NCBI RefSeq assembly: GCF_014204945.1
Contig: NZ_JACHMN010000003.1
Coordinates: forward strand, 1,612,001-1,676,000
Length of the DNA stretch: 64,000 nt
Source: Allocatelliglobosispora scoriae
Lineage (GTDB): Bacteria > Actinomycetota > Actinomycetes > Mycobacteriales > Micromonosporaceae
Direction: 5' to 3'
Each line of letters begins with the position of its first letter. The first letter of the stretch is position 1. Positions 25,343-33,995 of this stretch are shown piece by piece. The notes beneath the pieces were generated by a model, which saw nothing but the letters and a program-made list of their open reading frames with translations, searched no databases and had not been told where the DNA came from. Position numbers and translations under genes: made by a program.

Positions 25343-26311
25343 ATGTCCCACCCCCTTCCGCAAGGTCGCCGCCGCGTCCTCGCCGGGATCGCCGCGCTCG
25401 CCCTCGCGGCCGGTTCCCTCGTCGCCTGCTCCTCCGCCGACGACGCCAAGCCCGGTGCCGAGGCACCGCTGCGCATCGGCTACCAGCGCTTCGGCGGACT
25501 GAGCCTGGTCAAGGCGAAGGATGCGGCGCCCGGCACCACCTGGTCGCTCTTCGAGAGCGGACCGGCGCTCACCGAGGGGCTCAAGGCGGACGCCATCGAC
25601 ATCGGACAGACCGGCGAGGCGCCGCCCGTCTTCGCCGCCGCCGGAAAGATCGACTTCCGGATCATCGGCACCTCGCAGCCGGTACCGAAGGGCGAGGCGG
25701 TCCTGGTGAAGACGGCCAAGGGCTTCAAGACCTTCGCCGACCTCAAGGGCAAGACCGTCGCGCTGAACAAGGGCTCCAACGTCAACTGGCTGCTCGTCAA
25801 GCTGCTGGAGAAGTACCAGCTCAAGCTCACCGACATCAACATCAAATACCTCAAGCCGGCCGAGGCGCGCCCCGCGTTCGACAACGACCAGGTCGACGCG
25901 TGGATCATCTGGGACCCGTACTTCGCCCTCGCCGAGCAGCCCGGCGTCTCCATCCTGGAGGACGCGACCGGCCTCGCCAGCAACCGTGAATACCTGCTCG
26001 TCTCGCCGCAGGCGCTGAAGAACAAGCCGAACCAGATCCGCGAGTTCCTCAAGCAGTACCGCACGATCACCGACTGGGGCATCGCCAACCCGACCGAGCG
26101 CGCCGCGGTGCTCGCACCGGAGCTGAAGATCCCGCTCGACACCACCACCCGGGCCCTGTCGCGCAGCGCGCAGCCGCTCGCCCCGGTCACCCCCGAGATC
26201 GGCGCCGAACTGCAGGCGATCGCGGACGGCTTCACCACGCTCGCGCTGATTCCCGAGAAGATCGACATTGCGGGGCGGATCGACGGGCAGTTCGCCGAGA
26301 TCCTCCGATGA
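25343..26311 (+). CDS. ssuA: sulfonate/nitrate-family ABC transporter substrate-binding lipoprotein
   Basis: A 322-residue periplasmic-type binding protein of the SsuA/TauA/NrtA family. A lipoprotein signal ends at LVAC (Cys29). The binding core has GYQRFGGLSLVKAK, the loop DIGQTGEAPPVFAAA, and FADLKGKTVALNKGSNVNWLLVKLLEKY, all typical of aliphatic sulfonate binders. It forms an operon with the permease and ATPase genes, overlapping the permease by 4 bp (ATGA). GGAG lies 5 nt before the ATG. Aliphatic sulfonates are the likely cargo. No SsuD monooxygenase is nearby, so taurine or another sulfonate is possible. Expression under sulfate limitation is expected from the family, not seen here. Confidence 0.88.
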   Translation: MSHPLPQGRRRVLAGIAALALAAGSLVACSSADDAKPGAEAPLRIGYQRFGGLSLVKAKDAAPGTTWSLFESGPALTEGLKADAIDIGQTGEAPPVFAAAGKIDFRIIGTSQPVPKGEAVLVKTAKGFKTFADLKGKTVALNKGSNVNWLLVKLLEKYQLKLTDINIKYLKPAEARPAFDNDQVDAWIIWDPYFALAEQPGVSILEDATGLASNREYLLVSPQALKNKPNQIREFLKQYRTITDWGIANPTERAAVLAPELKIPLDTTTRALSRSAQPLAPVTPEIGAELQAIADGFTTLALIPEKIDIAGRIDGQFAEILR

Positions 26312-27159
26312 CCAGCTCTCCCACCACCACCGCCCCGGACCGTGCCGACAGCGCGGCTCCGGGGGCGGTGGCCCTCTCCGGCTCCACGCCTCCCGTCGTG
26401 ACATCGCGGCGCTGGCGTCGGGCCGTCACCCCGGTGCTGCTGGTGCTGCTCTGGGAGCTCGCGGCCCGGATCGGCCTGCTGCCGCCGGAGAAGCTCCCCG
26501 CGCCCACCGACGTCATCCGGGCCGGCTGGCTTCTCAGCGGCGACGGAACCCTCGCCCTCCACGTCCTCGACTCGCTCACCCGCGCCCTGATCGGACTGGC
26601 GATCGGCGGCCTGCTCGCCCTGGTCCTCGGATCGCTGGCGGGCCTGCTGCGGATCGGCGACGACGCCATCGACCCGCCGGTGCAGATGGCGCGGATGCTG
26701 CCGCACCTCGGTCTCGTCCCGCTGCTCATCATCTGGGTCGGCATCGGCGAGGAACTCAAGATCACGCTGGTGGCGCTCGGCTCCTTCTTCCCGATCTACT
26801 TCAACACCTACGCCGGGATCCGGGACATCGACGAGCGGTTGGTGGAGGCCGCGCGTACCTGTGGGCTCGGCGCCTGGGGGCGGCTGCGGCACGTGGTGCT
26901 GCCCGGCGCGCTGCCGTCGCTCTTCCTCGGCCTGCGCCTGGCGATCGGCGCCGCCTGGCTCAGCCTCGTCGTCGGCGAGCAGGTCAACGCCCAGACGGGC
27001 ATCGGCTTCCTGATGATGGAGGCCCGTGAGTTCTACCAGACCGACATCGTCGTGCTCGGCCTGGTCATCTACGCGCTGCTCGGTCTCGGCTCCGACCTGC
27101 TGCTGCGCTTCGCGGAACGGAGGACCCTGTCATGGCGACGCGGACTGAAGGCGACATGA
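26308..27159 (+). CDS. ssuC: sulfonate/nitrate-family ABC transporter permease
   Basis: A 283-residue inner-membrane permease with about six hydrophobic segments after a polar N-terminus of about 30 residues. The cytoplasmic EAA loop that docks the ATPase is clear (LVEAARTCGLGAWGRLRHVV, then LPGALP) at about residues 177-202. GEQVNAQTGIGFLM near the end is also typical of SsuC/TauC. Its ATG overlaps the stop of the binding-protein gene (ATGA), and its own 3' end overlaps the ATPase gene by 28 bp. These overlaps support a single coupled operon. Confidence 0.92.
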   Translation: MTSSPTTTAPDRADSAAPGAVALSGSTPPVVTSRRWRRAVTPVLLVLLWELAARIGLLPPEKLPAPTDVIRAGWLLSGDGTLALHVLDSLTRALIGLAIGGLLALVLGSLAGLLRIGDDAIDPPVQMARMLPHLGLVPLLIIWVGIGEELKITLVALGSFFPIYFNTYAGIRDIDERLVEAARTCGLGAWGRLRHVVLPGALPSLFLGLRLAIGAAWLSLVVGEQVNAQTGIGFLMMEAREFYQTDIVVLGLVIYALLGLGSDLLLRFAERRTLSWRRGLKAT

Positions 27160-27845
27160 GGCCCGTCATCGTCGCCGAGGGCGTCCGCCGCTCCTTCGGC
27201 GCCGCAGTGGTGCTCGACGGCGTCGAGCTGCGCATCGCGCCCGGTGAGGTGGTCGCACTGCTCGGCGGCAGCGGTTCCGGCAAGAGCACCCTGCTGCGGA
27301 TCCTCGCCGGACTGGATCCCGAGGCCGGTGGCGTGATCCGCCGCCCCGACCATCTCGCCGTCGTCTTCCAGGAGCACCGGCTGCTGCCGTGGAAGCGCGT
27401 CATCGACAACGTCGCACTGGGGCTGACCGGCCCGGATCTGGCCGGGCGTGCCAACGTGGCTCTCGCCGAGGTGGGGCTCGCCGATCGCGGTCGGGCGTGG
27501 CCGGCCGAGCTCTCCGGCGGTCAGGCTCAGCGGGTCGCGGTCGCCCGGGCACTCGTACGCGAACCCGACCTGCTCCTGCTCGACGAGCCGTTCGGCGCGC
27601 TCGACGCCCTGACCCGGCTGCGGATGCAGGCCCTGCTCACCCGGCTGCACGCCCAGCACGGCTTCGCGGCGCTGCTCGTCACGCACGACGCCGAGGAGGC
27701 GCTGCTGCTCGCCGACCGGATCCTGCTGCTGGAGGGCGGACGGATCGTCGAGGACTCGCCGGTGACGATCGCCCAGCCCCGGAGCAGGGACGATCCGGCG
27801 TTCGGTGCCGCCCGCCGCCACCTGCTCACCCGCCTGGGCGTCTGA
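27132..27845 (+). CDS. ssuB: sulfonate/nitrate-family ABC transporter ATP-binding protein
   Basis: A 237-residue ATPase that powers the SsuA/SsuC importer. Walker A is GGSGSGKST, the Q-loop FQEHRLLPWKRV, the signature LSGGQAQRVAVARAL, Walker B LLLLDEPFGALD, and the H-loop THDAEEAL. All key residues are present. The ATG at 27132 has GGAGG 8 nt upstream and overlaps the permease gene. An internal ATG at 27156 would give an ATGA overlap and a more typical N-terminus (MRPVIVAEG). The operon probably ends at the inverted repeat at 27936-28016. Confidence 0.93.
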   Translation: MATRTEGDMRPVIVAEGVRRSFGAAVVLDGVELRIAPGEVVALLGGSGSGKSTLLRILAGLDPEAGGVIRRPDHLAVVFQEHRLLPWKRVIDNVALGLTGPDLAGRANVALAEVGLADRGRAWPAELSGGQAQRVAVARALVREPDLLLLDEPFGALDALTRLRMQALLTRLHAQHGFAALLVTHDAEEALLLADRILLLEGGRIVEDSPVTIAQPRSRDDPAFGAARRHLLTRLGV

Positions 27846-27935
27846 GAGCGGCGCCGCTCGAGCCGCCGCCCGCCGCCCGCCGCTGCGCTGCGCTGCCCGC
27901 TGCCCGCTGCGCGGTGCTGCGCTGCGCGAGGTGGC

Positions 27936-28016
27936 GCAAGATCGTGCTGTTTCCGGGAAGTAGTCCCCTCCGAGCGGGTCGGTAGGGCTTGCTTCCGGGA
28001 AACAGCGGGATCTTGC
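27936..28016. repeat. inverted repeat bounded by GCAAGATC, after the ssu operon
   Basis: 27936-27960 and 27992-28016 are 25-bp arms with 22 matches, beginning GCAAGATC and ending GATCTTGC, each containing TTCCGGGAA or its near copy. The element lies about 90 bp after ssuB. The intervening 27850-27935 is a low-complexity run of CCGCC and GCTGCGC repeats without a gene. It may terminate the operon and shares its outer 8-bp ends with the palindromes at 41874 and 56791. Confidence 0.75.
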
Positions 28017-28061
28017 ACGTTGGCGGCGTCGATGTCGGAGGTGCCCGGTAGCGTCGAGCGC

Positions 28062-28469
28062 GTGACCGCCCCAGCAGACGTCCCGCCCGAGTTCCTCGCC
28101 AGGCTTCGCCCGCTCTGCCTCGGCCTGCCCGAGGCGCACGAGGAGCTCGCCTGGACCGGCGTCCGGTGGCGCATCCGCACCCGGACCTTCGCCCACGTCC
28201 TCACCGTCGACCCCGATCACCAGGCGGCCTATGCCCGTGCGGTCGAGACCGACGAGCCCGTCACCGTGCTGACCTTCCGATCGCCGCTCGACGAGGTCGC
28301 GGGGCTCGTCGCGGGCGGGCATCCGTTCTTCAAACCCGCCTGGAGCCCCGACGTCGTCGGCCTGGTCCTCGACGAGGGCACCGACTGGGACGAGGTCGCC
28401 GAGCTGCTCACCGAGAGCTTCTGCGTGATGGCGCCCAAGCGGGTCGCCGCTCTCGTCGCCCGCCCCTAG
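28062..28469 (+). CDS. MmcQ/YjbR family protein
   Basis: A protein of about 135 residues of the MmcQ/YjbR (CyaY-like fold) family. It starts with the usual helix (PPEFLARLRPLCLGLPEAHEELAWTGVRWRIRTRTFAHVL) and ends with a helix after the conserved W/D segment (EGTDWDEVAELLTESFCVMAPKRVAALV). Family members are described as DNA-binding or of unknown role. I chose the GTG at 28062. TAGCGT lies 7 nt before it, the spacing of a -10 box for a leaderless message. Upstream in-frame ATG (28032) and GTG (28041) have no good ribosome-binding site. Its stop overlaps the end of the convergent reductase gene by 4 bp. Confidence 0.85.
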   Translation: MTAPADVPPEFLARLRPLCLGLPEAHEELAWTGVRWRIRTRTFAHVLTVDPDHQAAYARAVETDEPVTVLTFRSPLDEVAGLVAGGHPFFKPAWSPDVVGLVLDEGTDWDEVAELLTESFCVMAPKRVAALVARP

Positions 28470-29014
28470 GCGTAACGCAGCAGCACCACTCCGTTGCCGA
28501 AGGCGCGGGTCTCCAGCAGCCGCAGGTCGAGGTGGCGGTCCTGGAACCACGGCGTGCCCTGCCCGATGGCGACGGGGTGGACATAGAGCCAGAACTCGTC
28601 GATCAGGCCGTGCCGGATGAAGGTGGTGGCGAGGTCGGCCCCGCCGATCGCGATGTCGCCGCCGGGCTGCGCCTTGAGCCGCTGGATCTCCTCGACGTCG
28701 ACCTCGCGGGCGATGGTGGTGCCCCAGTCTGCCGTGTCGAGCGTGCGGGAGAAGACGACCTTCGGCATGTCGCGCCAGATCCGGGCGAACTCGACCATGG
28801 CGGGCGAGCTCTCCGGATCGGCATCGGCGGTCGGCCAGAACTCGGCCATCCCCTCATAGGTCACCCGGCCGTCGAAGAAGGCGCCCATCGCGGCGAGCCG
28901 CTCGTTGAAGTGGGTGTGCAGCTCCTCGTCGACGAGGTGCCAGCTCAGATCGTGGTCGGGACCCTCGAAGAAGCCGTCGAGCGAGATTGACATCATCAGG
29001 ATGATCTTCCGCAT
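28466..29014 (-). CDS. dihydrofolate reductase family protein (RibD C-terminal domain-like)
   Basis: A 182-residue NADPH-dependent reductase-like protein. It opens RKIILMMSISLDGFFEGPDHDLSW, the standard start of this family, and has FFDGRVTYEGMAEFWP and GGDIAIGGADLATTFIRHGLIDEFWLYVHPVAIGQG, which form the nucleotide-binding part. It is distinct from true FolA, and the substrate is unknown. Start ATG at 29014 has GAGGAG 7 nt upstream, although the frame is open for 53 codons before it. It follows the CHAT gene by 82 bp on the same strand and could share its transcript. Confidence 0.9.
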   Translation of the reverse strand: MRKIILMMSISLDGFFEGPDHDLSWHLVDEELHTHFNERLAAMGAFFDGRVTYEGMAEFWPTADADPESSPAMVEFARIWRDMPKVVFSRTLDTADWGTTIAREVDVEEIQRLKAQPGGDIAIGGADLATTFIRHGLIDEFWLYVHPVAIGQGTPWFQDRHLDLRLLETRAFGNGVVLLRYA

Positions 29015-29096
29015 GAGACTGCTCCTCAGCACCCGCCGCCGGCCTTCCCGCCGCCTGTGGCCACCGTAGCCCCGACCACCGACATCGGCGCCGCGA

Positions 29097-31547
29097 TCAC
29101 GCGGACTGCGCGGACAGCCTGGCGCCGGGGTCGCCGACGATGGTGAACGGCGCCCACTCCGCCACCGGGGCACCGGACTCGCGCCGCGCCCGCATGCTCA
29201 TCCGCAGCGCCTCGCCGATGGGCAGTCCCCGGCGCAGCTGTACGTAGACGCCGATCATCAGGTCGGCGGTGGCCGCGTCGTCGACCGGCCACAGCGAGAC
29301 CACGACGGCGGCGGCGCCGGCCGTGAGGAACGCCCGTGCGAGCCCCAGCGTGCCCTCGTAGGTGCTGCGGCCCCAGCCGGTGCGGCAGGCGCTGAGCACG
29401 GCGATCCGGCAGTGTGGCAGCCGGAGTCCGGCGATCTCCGCCGTACGCAGGTAGCCGTCGTCGTCGCCGTCGGGGCTCAGGCAGAGGGCGCCGGGCGTGG
29501 TGCCCTCGCTCGCGCCCTGGAGCCCGTGCGTGGCGAAGTGGACGATCTCGCAGCTCCCGATGCGGGCCAGCACGGCGGCCTTCGTCGCCGCCGCGCCGAG
29601 CAGCGGCGGTGCGGAGCGGCACTCGGCCGCGATGCCGAGCACCTCCCGTTCCGCGTGGACGAGCGGTGGCAGCTCGGGCAGGGGGAGGCCCGGCCCGAGC
29701 GGATGGCGCGGTGGCGCCGGGTTGCCCACCAGCAGCAGGTCACCGATCGCGGTGGCCCGTGCCGACCGGTTCGCCAACTCGGTGAAGACCGCGACCGCCG
29801 GGACGATCGCCACCGGCCAGCGATCCCCCAGGTGGACGCCCGGGCGAAGCTGCAGCGCGGCGAAGGGGACCAGGTCGAGCTCCCCGTCGGGCACCACGAT
29901 CAGCCGCTGGGCGGGCGAGCCCATGAGCGCGGCGTCGAGCGGCTGGACGAGAAGGCGGGACAGCTCGTCGAGATCGCGCACGGCGCGCGGGCGGCGGACG
30001 ACGAGATCCCTGGTCAGCCCCAGGTACGGGTCGGGCTCGGGCCGGGTGGCCGCCGTCGACGAGGCGAGGGCGCGCAGGAGATGGAGGTCGACCGCCGTGT
30101 GGGTGGCACCGAAGGCGTCGATGAACCACAGGTGCAGTCCGGCCTCGTCGTCACCGGGCCGGGCAAGCGGTTCCCAGGCCTGCGGCACCAGGCTGCAGAT
30201 GAGGAAGCCGACCCCGTGCGTACCGGCGAGGGCCACCGCGTCGGCGACCGTGGGCGTGATCGGTGTCGGCTGCTGCTCCCGGCGCAGCAGCCGCAGCAGG
30301 CTCCGGCCACGAGCACGCTCGGACGCCTCGAACGCACCGTCCGGATCGCCGGCCGTCAGGCGGCACGACTGGAGCGTCCGGTACGCCCCCGCCTGCCGCT
30401 CCAGCACGTCGACGTGGTGGCGGTCGTCGGTCACCGTGCGGCGGACCGTCTCCCAGTCGTCGATGGCGGCGAGCAGGCCGGTCTCCGCGGCGATCAGCTC
30501 ACCCCGCGCCATCGCCAGGCTGGCGAGATTGAAGCGGGCCGTGCCGCGCGCGGAGACGTCGCCGCTCTGCTGGAGATCGACGGCCCGTTGCGCCCAGCGC
30601 TGCGCTTCGTCGAGCGCACCGGTCTTGGCGAACGCCATGGCGAGGTTGGTGGCGGCGCGACCGGCGAGGTGCTCCGGTCCCGTCGCGGCGATGCTGTCGA
30701 ACACCTCGGTCAAGGCGGCGATCCCGACCGAGACGTCGCCGCCCTGCACGTGGCACAGGGCCCAGGCGACCCGCGCCTGCCGGTACTGCTCATGCCGCTG
30801 GTAGCGCAGGCACAGCTCCATCGACCGCCCCGCCGACTCGATCGCACCGGCGAGGTCACCGGTGCTGCGCCGGATCGACGCGAGCGTCGCGAGCGCGCCG
30901 ATCCGCTGCTTGTCGGCGATGTCGGGGTCGGCGATCTGGTCCATCATGGACAGTCCCTCGGTCACCGATCGCAGTGCCTGATCGAACTGCTCCAGACCGC
31001 AGAGCGCGGTGGCCAGATCGGCGAGCGCGACCGAGATCCAGATCGGGTCGCCGGTGCTGCGCATCAGCTCGAGGACGCGGCTCTGGCAGCCCAGGGTCTC
31101 CGTCGGCCGACCCTGCCGCAGGAGCGTCTGCCCGAGGGCGGCGTAGGACATGGCCTGCCAGACCACCTTGTCGGTGCGCTCGGCCACCTCGATCGCCGCT
31201 CGGGCCAGCACCTCGGCCTCGGCGAGCCGGTCGAGCCAGTGCAGTGCGTCGGCTCCGATCGCCATCGCCTCGAATCCGGTCGCCACGGTCATCGGCGAGC
31301 GCCACAGCGCCGGTGGCGGAAGCACGTCGAGCGCCTGCCGGCAGTGGTCGAGCTGGGCGGCTCGGTCCTCCATAAGCGCGGCCAGCCTGGCGGCGGAGAC
31401 CCAGCAGTCGGCGGCGAGGACCCGGTCGCGGTGCTGCCACACGGCTCCGGCCTCCAGGTATGCGGCGAGTGCCTCCTGGCGGTTGCCCTGGCGATCGAGC
31501 CAGTCCGCCCGCCGCCGCAGGTAAACGCCACGAAACCCGTCGAACAT
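29097..31547 (-). CDS. TPR-CHAT domain protein (caspase-like putative protease)
   Basis: An 816-residue cytoplasmic protein. Residues 1 to about 410 are tetratricopeptide-like helical repeats (for example NRQEALAAYLEAGAVWQHRD, GQTLLRQGRPTETLG). The C-terminal half, about 500-810, is a CHAT domain, a caspase/separase-like peptidase fold. The expected catalytic pair is present: His674 in HFATHG and Cys721 in LSACRTGWG, with the block AFLTAGAAAVVVSLWPVDD after it. CHAT proteins with TPRs act in several bacterial stress or defence systems, where partner binding activates cleavage. Here there is no obvious target, CRISPR subunit or gasdermin gene beside it, so the role is open. Start ATG at 31547 has GGAG 5 nt upstream. 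A 17-bp tandem duplication (31638-31671) lies upstream. Confidence 0.9.
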   Translation of the reverse strand: MFDGFRGVYLRRRADWLDRQGNRQEALAAYLEAGAVWQHRDRVLAADCWVSAARLAALMEDRAAQLDHCRQALDVLPPPALWRSPMTVATGFEAMAIGADALHWLDRLAEAEVLARAAIEVAERTDKVVWQAMSYAALGQTLLRQGRPTETLGCQSRVLELMRSTGDPIWISVALADLATALCGLEQFDQALRSVTEGLSMMDQIADPDIADKQRIGALATLASIRRSTGDLAGAIESAGRSMELCLRYQRHEQYRQARVAWALCHVQGGDVSVGIAALTEVFDSIAATGPEHLAGRAATNLAMAFAKTGALDEAQRWAQRAVDLQQSGDVSARGTARFNLASLAMARGELIAAETGLLAAIDDWETVRRTVTDDRHHVDVLERQAGAYRTLQSCRLTAGDPDGAFEASERARGRSLLRLLRREQQPTPITPTVADAVALAGTHGVGFLICSLVPQAWEPLARPGDDEAGLHLWFIDAFGATHTAVDLHLLRALASSTAATRPEPDPYLGLTRDLVVRRPRAVRDLDELSRLLVQPLDAALMGSPAQRLIVVPDGELDLVPFAALQLRPGVHLGDRWPVAIVPAVAVFTELANRSARATAIGDLLLVGNPAPPRHPLGPGLPLPELPPLVHAEREVLGIAAECRSAPPLLGAAATKAAVLARIGSCEIVHFATHGLQGASEGTTPGALCLSPDGDDDGYLRTAEIAGLRLPHCRIAVLSACRTGWGRSTYEGTLGLARAFLTAGAAAVVVSLWPVDDAATADLMIGVYVQLRRGLPIGEALRMSMRARRESGAPVAEWAPFTIVGDPGARLSAQSA

Positions 31548-31637
31548 GCTGTCTCCCAGTGGTTGCGGCCTCCGGGTTGCTCCTGACGGACATGATGCGT
31601 GGCGCGAGCGCCGCAGTCACCCGAGTCCGCTCGGTCC

Positions 31638-31671
31638 GCGGTTCGCTCGGGTCAGCGGTTCGCTCGGGTCA
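31638..31671. repeat. 17-bp tandem repeat, two copies
   Basis: GCGGTTCGCTCGGGTCA occurs twice in a row, with a partial third unit just before. It lies between the CHAT gene and the small coupled ORF. No function is apparent. Confidence 0.7.
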
Positions 31672-31896
31672 GCGGCGAGAGCTCACCGCGTTGCGGTTGC
31701 GCGGCCGGCGCGCGTGCGGTCGCGACGAGACGGCACGGCGCCGCAGGCTACGGCCGGTGTCGCAGGTGGATGGCGGCGGCTCGGCGACGGCTTGGGCAGC
31801 GGCGGCTCGGGCTCCGGGACAGGCGCCGCGACGGCGGCGCAGGCAGCGGGAGAGGGCGAGCAGCAGCATCCCGGCCACCGCACCGAGCGCGGTCAC
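31669..31896 (-). CDS. small membrane-anchored ORF coupled to the universal stress gene
   Basis: A 75-codon frame whose GTG start overlaps the stop of the preceding stress-protein gene (GTGA), the coupling seen elsewhere in this window. The N-terminus is hydrophobic (VTALGAVAGMLLLALSRCL), followed by an Arg-rich tail, as in small single-span inner-membrane proteins. Third-position G/C is high. I found no known family, and the Arg/Pro-rich tail could also arise from non-coding GC-rich DNA. It is therefore a candidate gene only. Confidence 0.4.
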   Translation of the reverse strand: MTALGAVAGMLLLALSRCLRRRRGACPGARAAAAQAVAEPPPSTCDTGRSLRRRAVSSRPHARRPRNRNAVSSRR

Positions 31897-32381
31897 GGCA
31901 CCACCACCACGGGCCAGCGCCCCAGCTTGACGAGCTTGGCGGCGACCGACCCGACGAACCGGTGCCCGGCCTGTGCCGAGGCGCCCACGACGAGCAGATC
32001 CGCCTTGTGGCGATCGGCCTGGCTCCGCAGTTCGGTGAACGCGTCGCCCCGGCACACGATGAAGGTCGTCGGCACTCCCATCTCCTCGGCGGTCCGCCGG
32101 ACGTCCTTGCGCAGGGCCTCGGCGAGCTCGTCATACGTGCTGATCAGCGTCGCCGCCGTCTCGGCGTAGATGGCGTTGATGAAGCTGGCCGGCGTACCCA
32201 CGAAGACGACGACGAGCCGGCAGCGCTGGCGCCGGGCCATGCCCGCGGCGTAGGCGGCGGCCCGTTCCGAAGTGGGGCTGCCGTCCACGCCGACCATGAT
32301 GACGCGCGGCCCGTCGGTGCCGCGCTCGAAGGGGTGCCAGGCGGCCGCCGGGCCGTAGTGCTCGGCGGCCGAGGTCTCCAC
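31893..32381 (-). CDS. universal stress protein (UspA family)
   Basis: A 162-residue single-domain universal stress protein. The first strand and ATP-binding Asp are in RVIMVGVDGSPTSERAAAYAAGMA, and the nucleotide loop GASAQAGHRFVGSVAAKLV near residue 133 matches G-x2-G-x9-G-S. An N-terminal extension of about 25 residues precedes the fold. It begins 22 bp after the stop of the DHA2 exporter gene and is probably on the same transcript, with the small ORF after it. Control by the TetR site upstream of the exporter would then extend to it. Confidence 0.92.
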   Translation of the reverse strand: METSAAEHYGPAAAWHPFERGTDGPRVIMVGVDGSPTSERAAAYAAGMARRQRCRLVVVFVGTPASFINAIYAETAATLISTYDELAEALRKDVRRTAEEMGVPTTFIVCRGDAFTELRSQADRHKADLLVVGASAQAGHRFVGSVAAKLVKLGRWPVVVVP

Positions 32382-32403
32382 GGTGGGGTCCCGGTGGCGG
32401 TGG

Positions 32404-33975
32404 TCAGGCCTGCGCGGCGAGCGCCGGTTCGGCCTCGGGCAGGGCGGCGGGGGTGTCGAGGCTGGACCGCAGCGTGATCGAGGGCAGCAGCAGCGCCGCG
32501 ATCACCCCGACGACGCCGATCGCGGCGGAGATCAGGAAGATGTGGCCGGTGGCGTCGCCGTATGCCTCCCGCACGACGGTCTGCGCCGCCGCGGGCAGCG
32601 CGTTGATGTTGAGCGAGCCGCCGCCGCTCCCGGCCGGGATGCCCCGCTCGGCGAGGTGCGCGGCGATCGTCGTCTGGACCCGGTGGGCGAGGACCGCGCC
32701 GAGGACCGAGACGCCGATCGTGCCGCCGAGCGAGCGGAAGAAGGTGACCGCGCCGGTCGCCGCACCCAGGTCCTTCAGCGCCGCGGTGTTCTGCACGGCG
32801 AGCACGAGGTTCTGCATCGTCATGCCGACGCCCGCGCCGACGAGCAGCATGCCGACCGCGAGCGCGCCGAGGGAGGTCTGGTGGTCGACGAAGGAGAGGC
32901 TGGCGAAGCCGAGGACCAGGATGATCGCGCCGGTGACGATGAAGGGCTTGACCTTGCCGGTGCGGGTGACGAGCTGCCCGGAGACGGTCGAGGAGAGGAA
33001 GACCCCGAGCATGAGCGGCATCGTCAGCAGCCCGGACTCGGTGGGGCTGTAACCCCGGCCGATCTGGAAATACTGCCCCAGGAAGACCGCGCCGCCGAAC
33101 ATCGCCATGCCCACCGCGAGGCTCGCGACGATGGCGAGGGCCGGGGTGCGCTGCTTGATCACGTCGAGCGGCACGACCGGCTGCGCGGCCCGCTTCTCGA
33201 CCCGGACGGCGGCGGCGAGGATCGCGAGGCCGGGCAGGACCATCGCGAAGGTCTGCCACGACAGCCAGTCGAACGAGCTGTCCACAAAGGAGACCCAGAT
33301 CAGCAGCACGCTCACGCCGATCGCGATCAGCGCGGCGCCGAGGTAGTCGATGGGTCCGGCCGCGCGCCTGCCCGCGGGCAGGCGCAGCGTCTTCTGCAAA
33401 AGCCCGAAGGCCAACACCGCGATGGGTACGCCGATGAAGAAGCACCACCGCCACCCCAGCCACGAGGTGTCCACGATGAGGCCGCCGAGCAGCGGACCGG
33501 CGAGGGTCGCGATCGCCATGACACCGCCGAGGTAGCCGTTGTAGCGCCCGCGCTCGCGTGGCGGGATCATCGCCGCGATGACGATCTGGACCAGCGCCTG
33601 CAGGCCGCCGACGCCGATGCCCTGGAACGCGCGGGCGGCGATGATCTGGCCGGAGTCCTGGGCGAAGCCGCTGAGCAGCGAGCCGATGACGAAGATGCCG
33701 ATCGCGATCTGGACCAGCAGCTTCTTGTCGAACATGTCGGCGAGGCGCCCCCAGATCGGCGTCGTCGCGGTCGCGGCGAGCAGCGTCGCCGTCACCACCC
33801 ACGTGTACTGCGTCTGGGTGCCGTTGAGCTCGCCGAGGATCCTCGGCAGGGCGGTGGAGACGATGGTGGAGCTGATCATGGCGACGAAGAGCACGAGCAG
33901 GAGGCCGCTGAGTGCCTCCAGGATCTCGCGATGGCTCATCCGCGCTGCAGGCATGGGGGTGGCGGCGGTGCTCAT
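32404..33975 (-). CDS. MFS multidrug exporter, DHA2 (EmrB/QacA) family
   Basis: A 523-residue drug/proton antiporter with about 14 membrane segments. The first segment (LSGLLLVLFVAMISSTIVSTALPRILGEL) is the family hallmark. Motif A is GRLADMFDKK, and the motif C-like segment FVDHQTSLGALAVGMLLVGAGVGMTM is also seen. The start is the ATG at 33975, with other ATGs at MPAARMSHR. The gene is divergent from a TetR regulator with palindromes in the 83-bp gap, the usual arrangement of an inducible exporter. The downstream universal stress gene is likely co-expressed. The substrate is unknown. Confidence 0.93.
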   Translation of the reverse strand: MSTAATPMPAARMSHREILEALSGLLLVLFVAMISSTIVSTALPRILGELNGTQTQYTWVVTATLLAATATTPIWGRLADMFDKKLLVQIAIGIFVIGSLLSGFAQDSGQIIAARAFQGIGVGGLQALVQIVIAAMIPPRERGRYNGYLGGVMAIATLAGPLLGGLIVDTSWLGWRWCFFIGVPIAVLAFGLLQKTLRLPAGRRAAGPIDYLGAALIAIGVSVLLIWVSFVDSSFDWLSWQTFAMVLPGLAILAAAVRVEKRAAQPVVPLDVIKQRTPALAIVASLAVGMAMFGGAVFLGQYFQIGRGYSPTESGLLTMPLMLGVFLSSTVSGQLVTRTGKVKPFIVTGAIILVLGFASLSFVDHQTSLGALAVGMLLVGAGVGMTMQNLVLAVQNTAALKDLGAATGAVTFFRSLGGTIGVSVLGAVLAHRVQTTIAAHLAERGIPAGSGGGSLNINALPAAAQTVVREAYGDATGHIFLISAAIGVVGVIAALLLPSITLRSSLDTPAALPEAEPALAAQA

Positions 33976-33995
33976 GCACCGAGCATGGCACAACA

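Noticed and set aside
27850-27935. CCGCC/GCTGCGC run as a possible coding or regulatory repeat
   Set aside because: Low-complexity GC-rich spacer after ssuB with no start codon or conserved unit.
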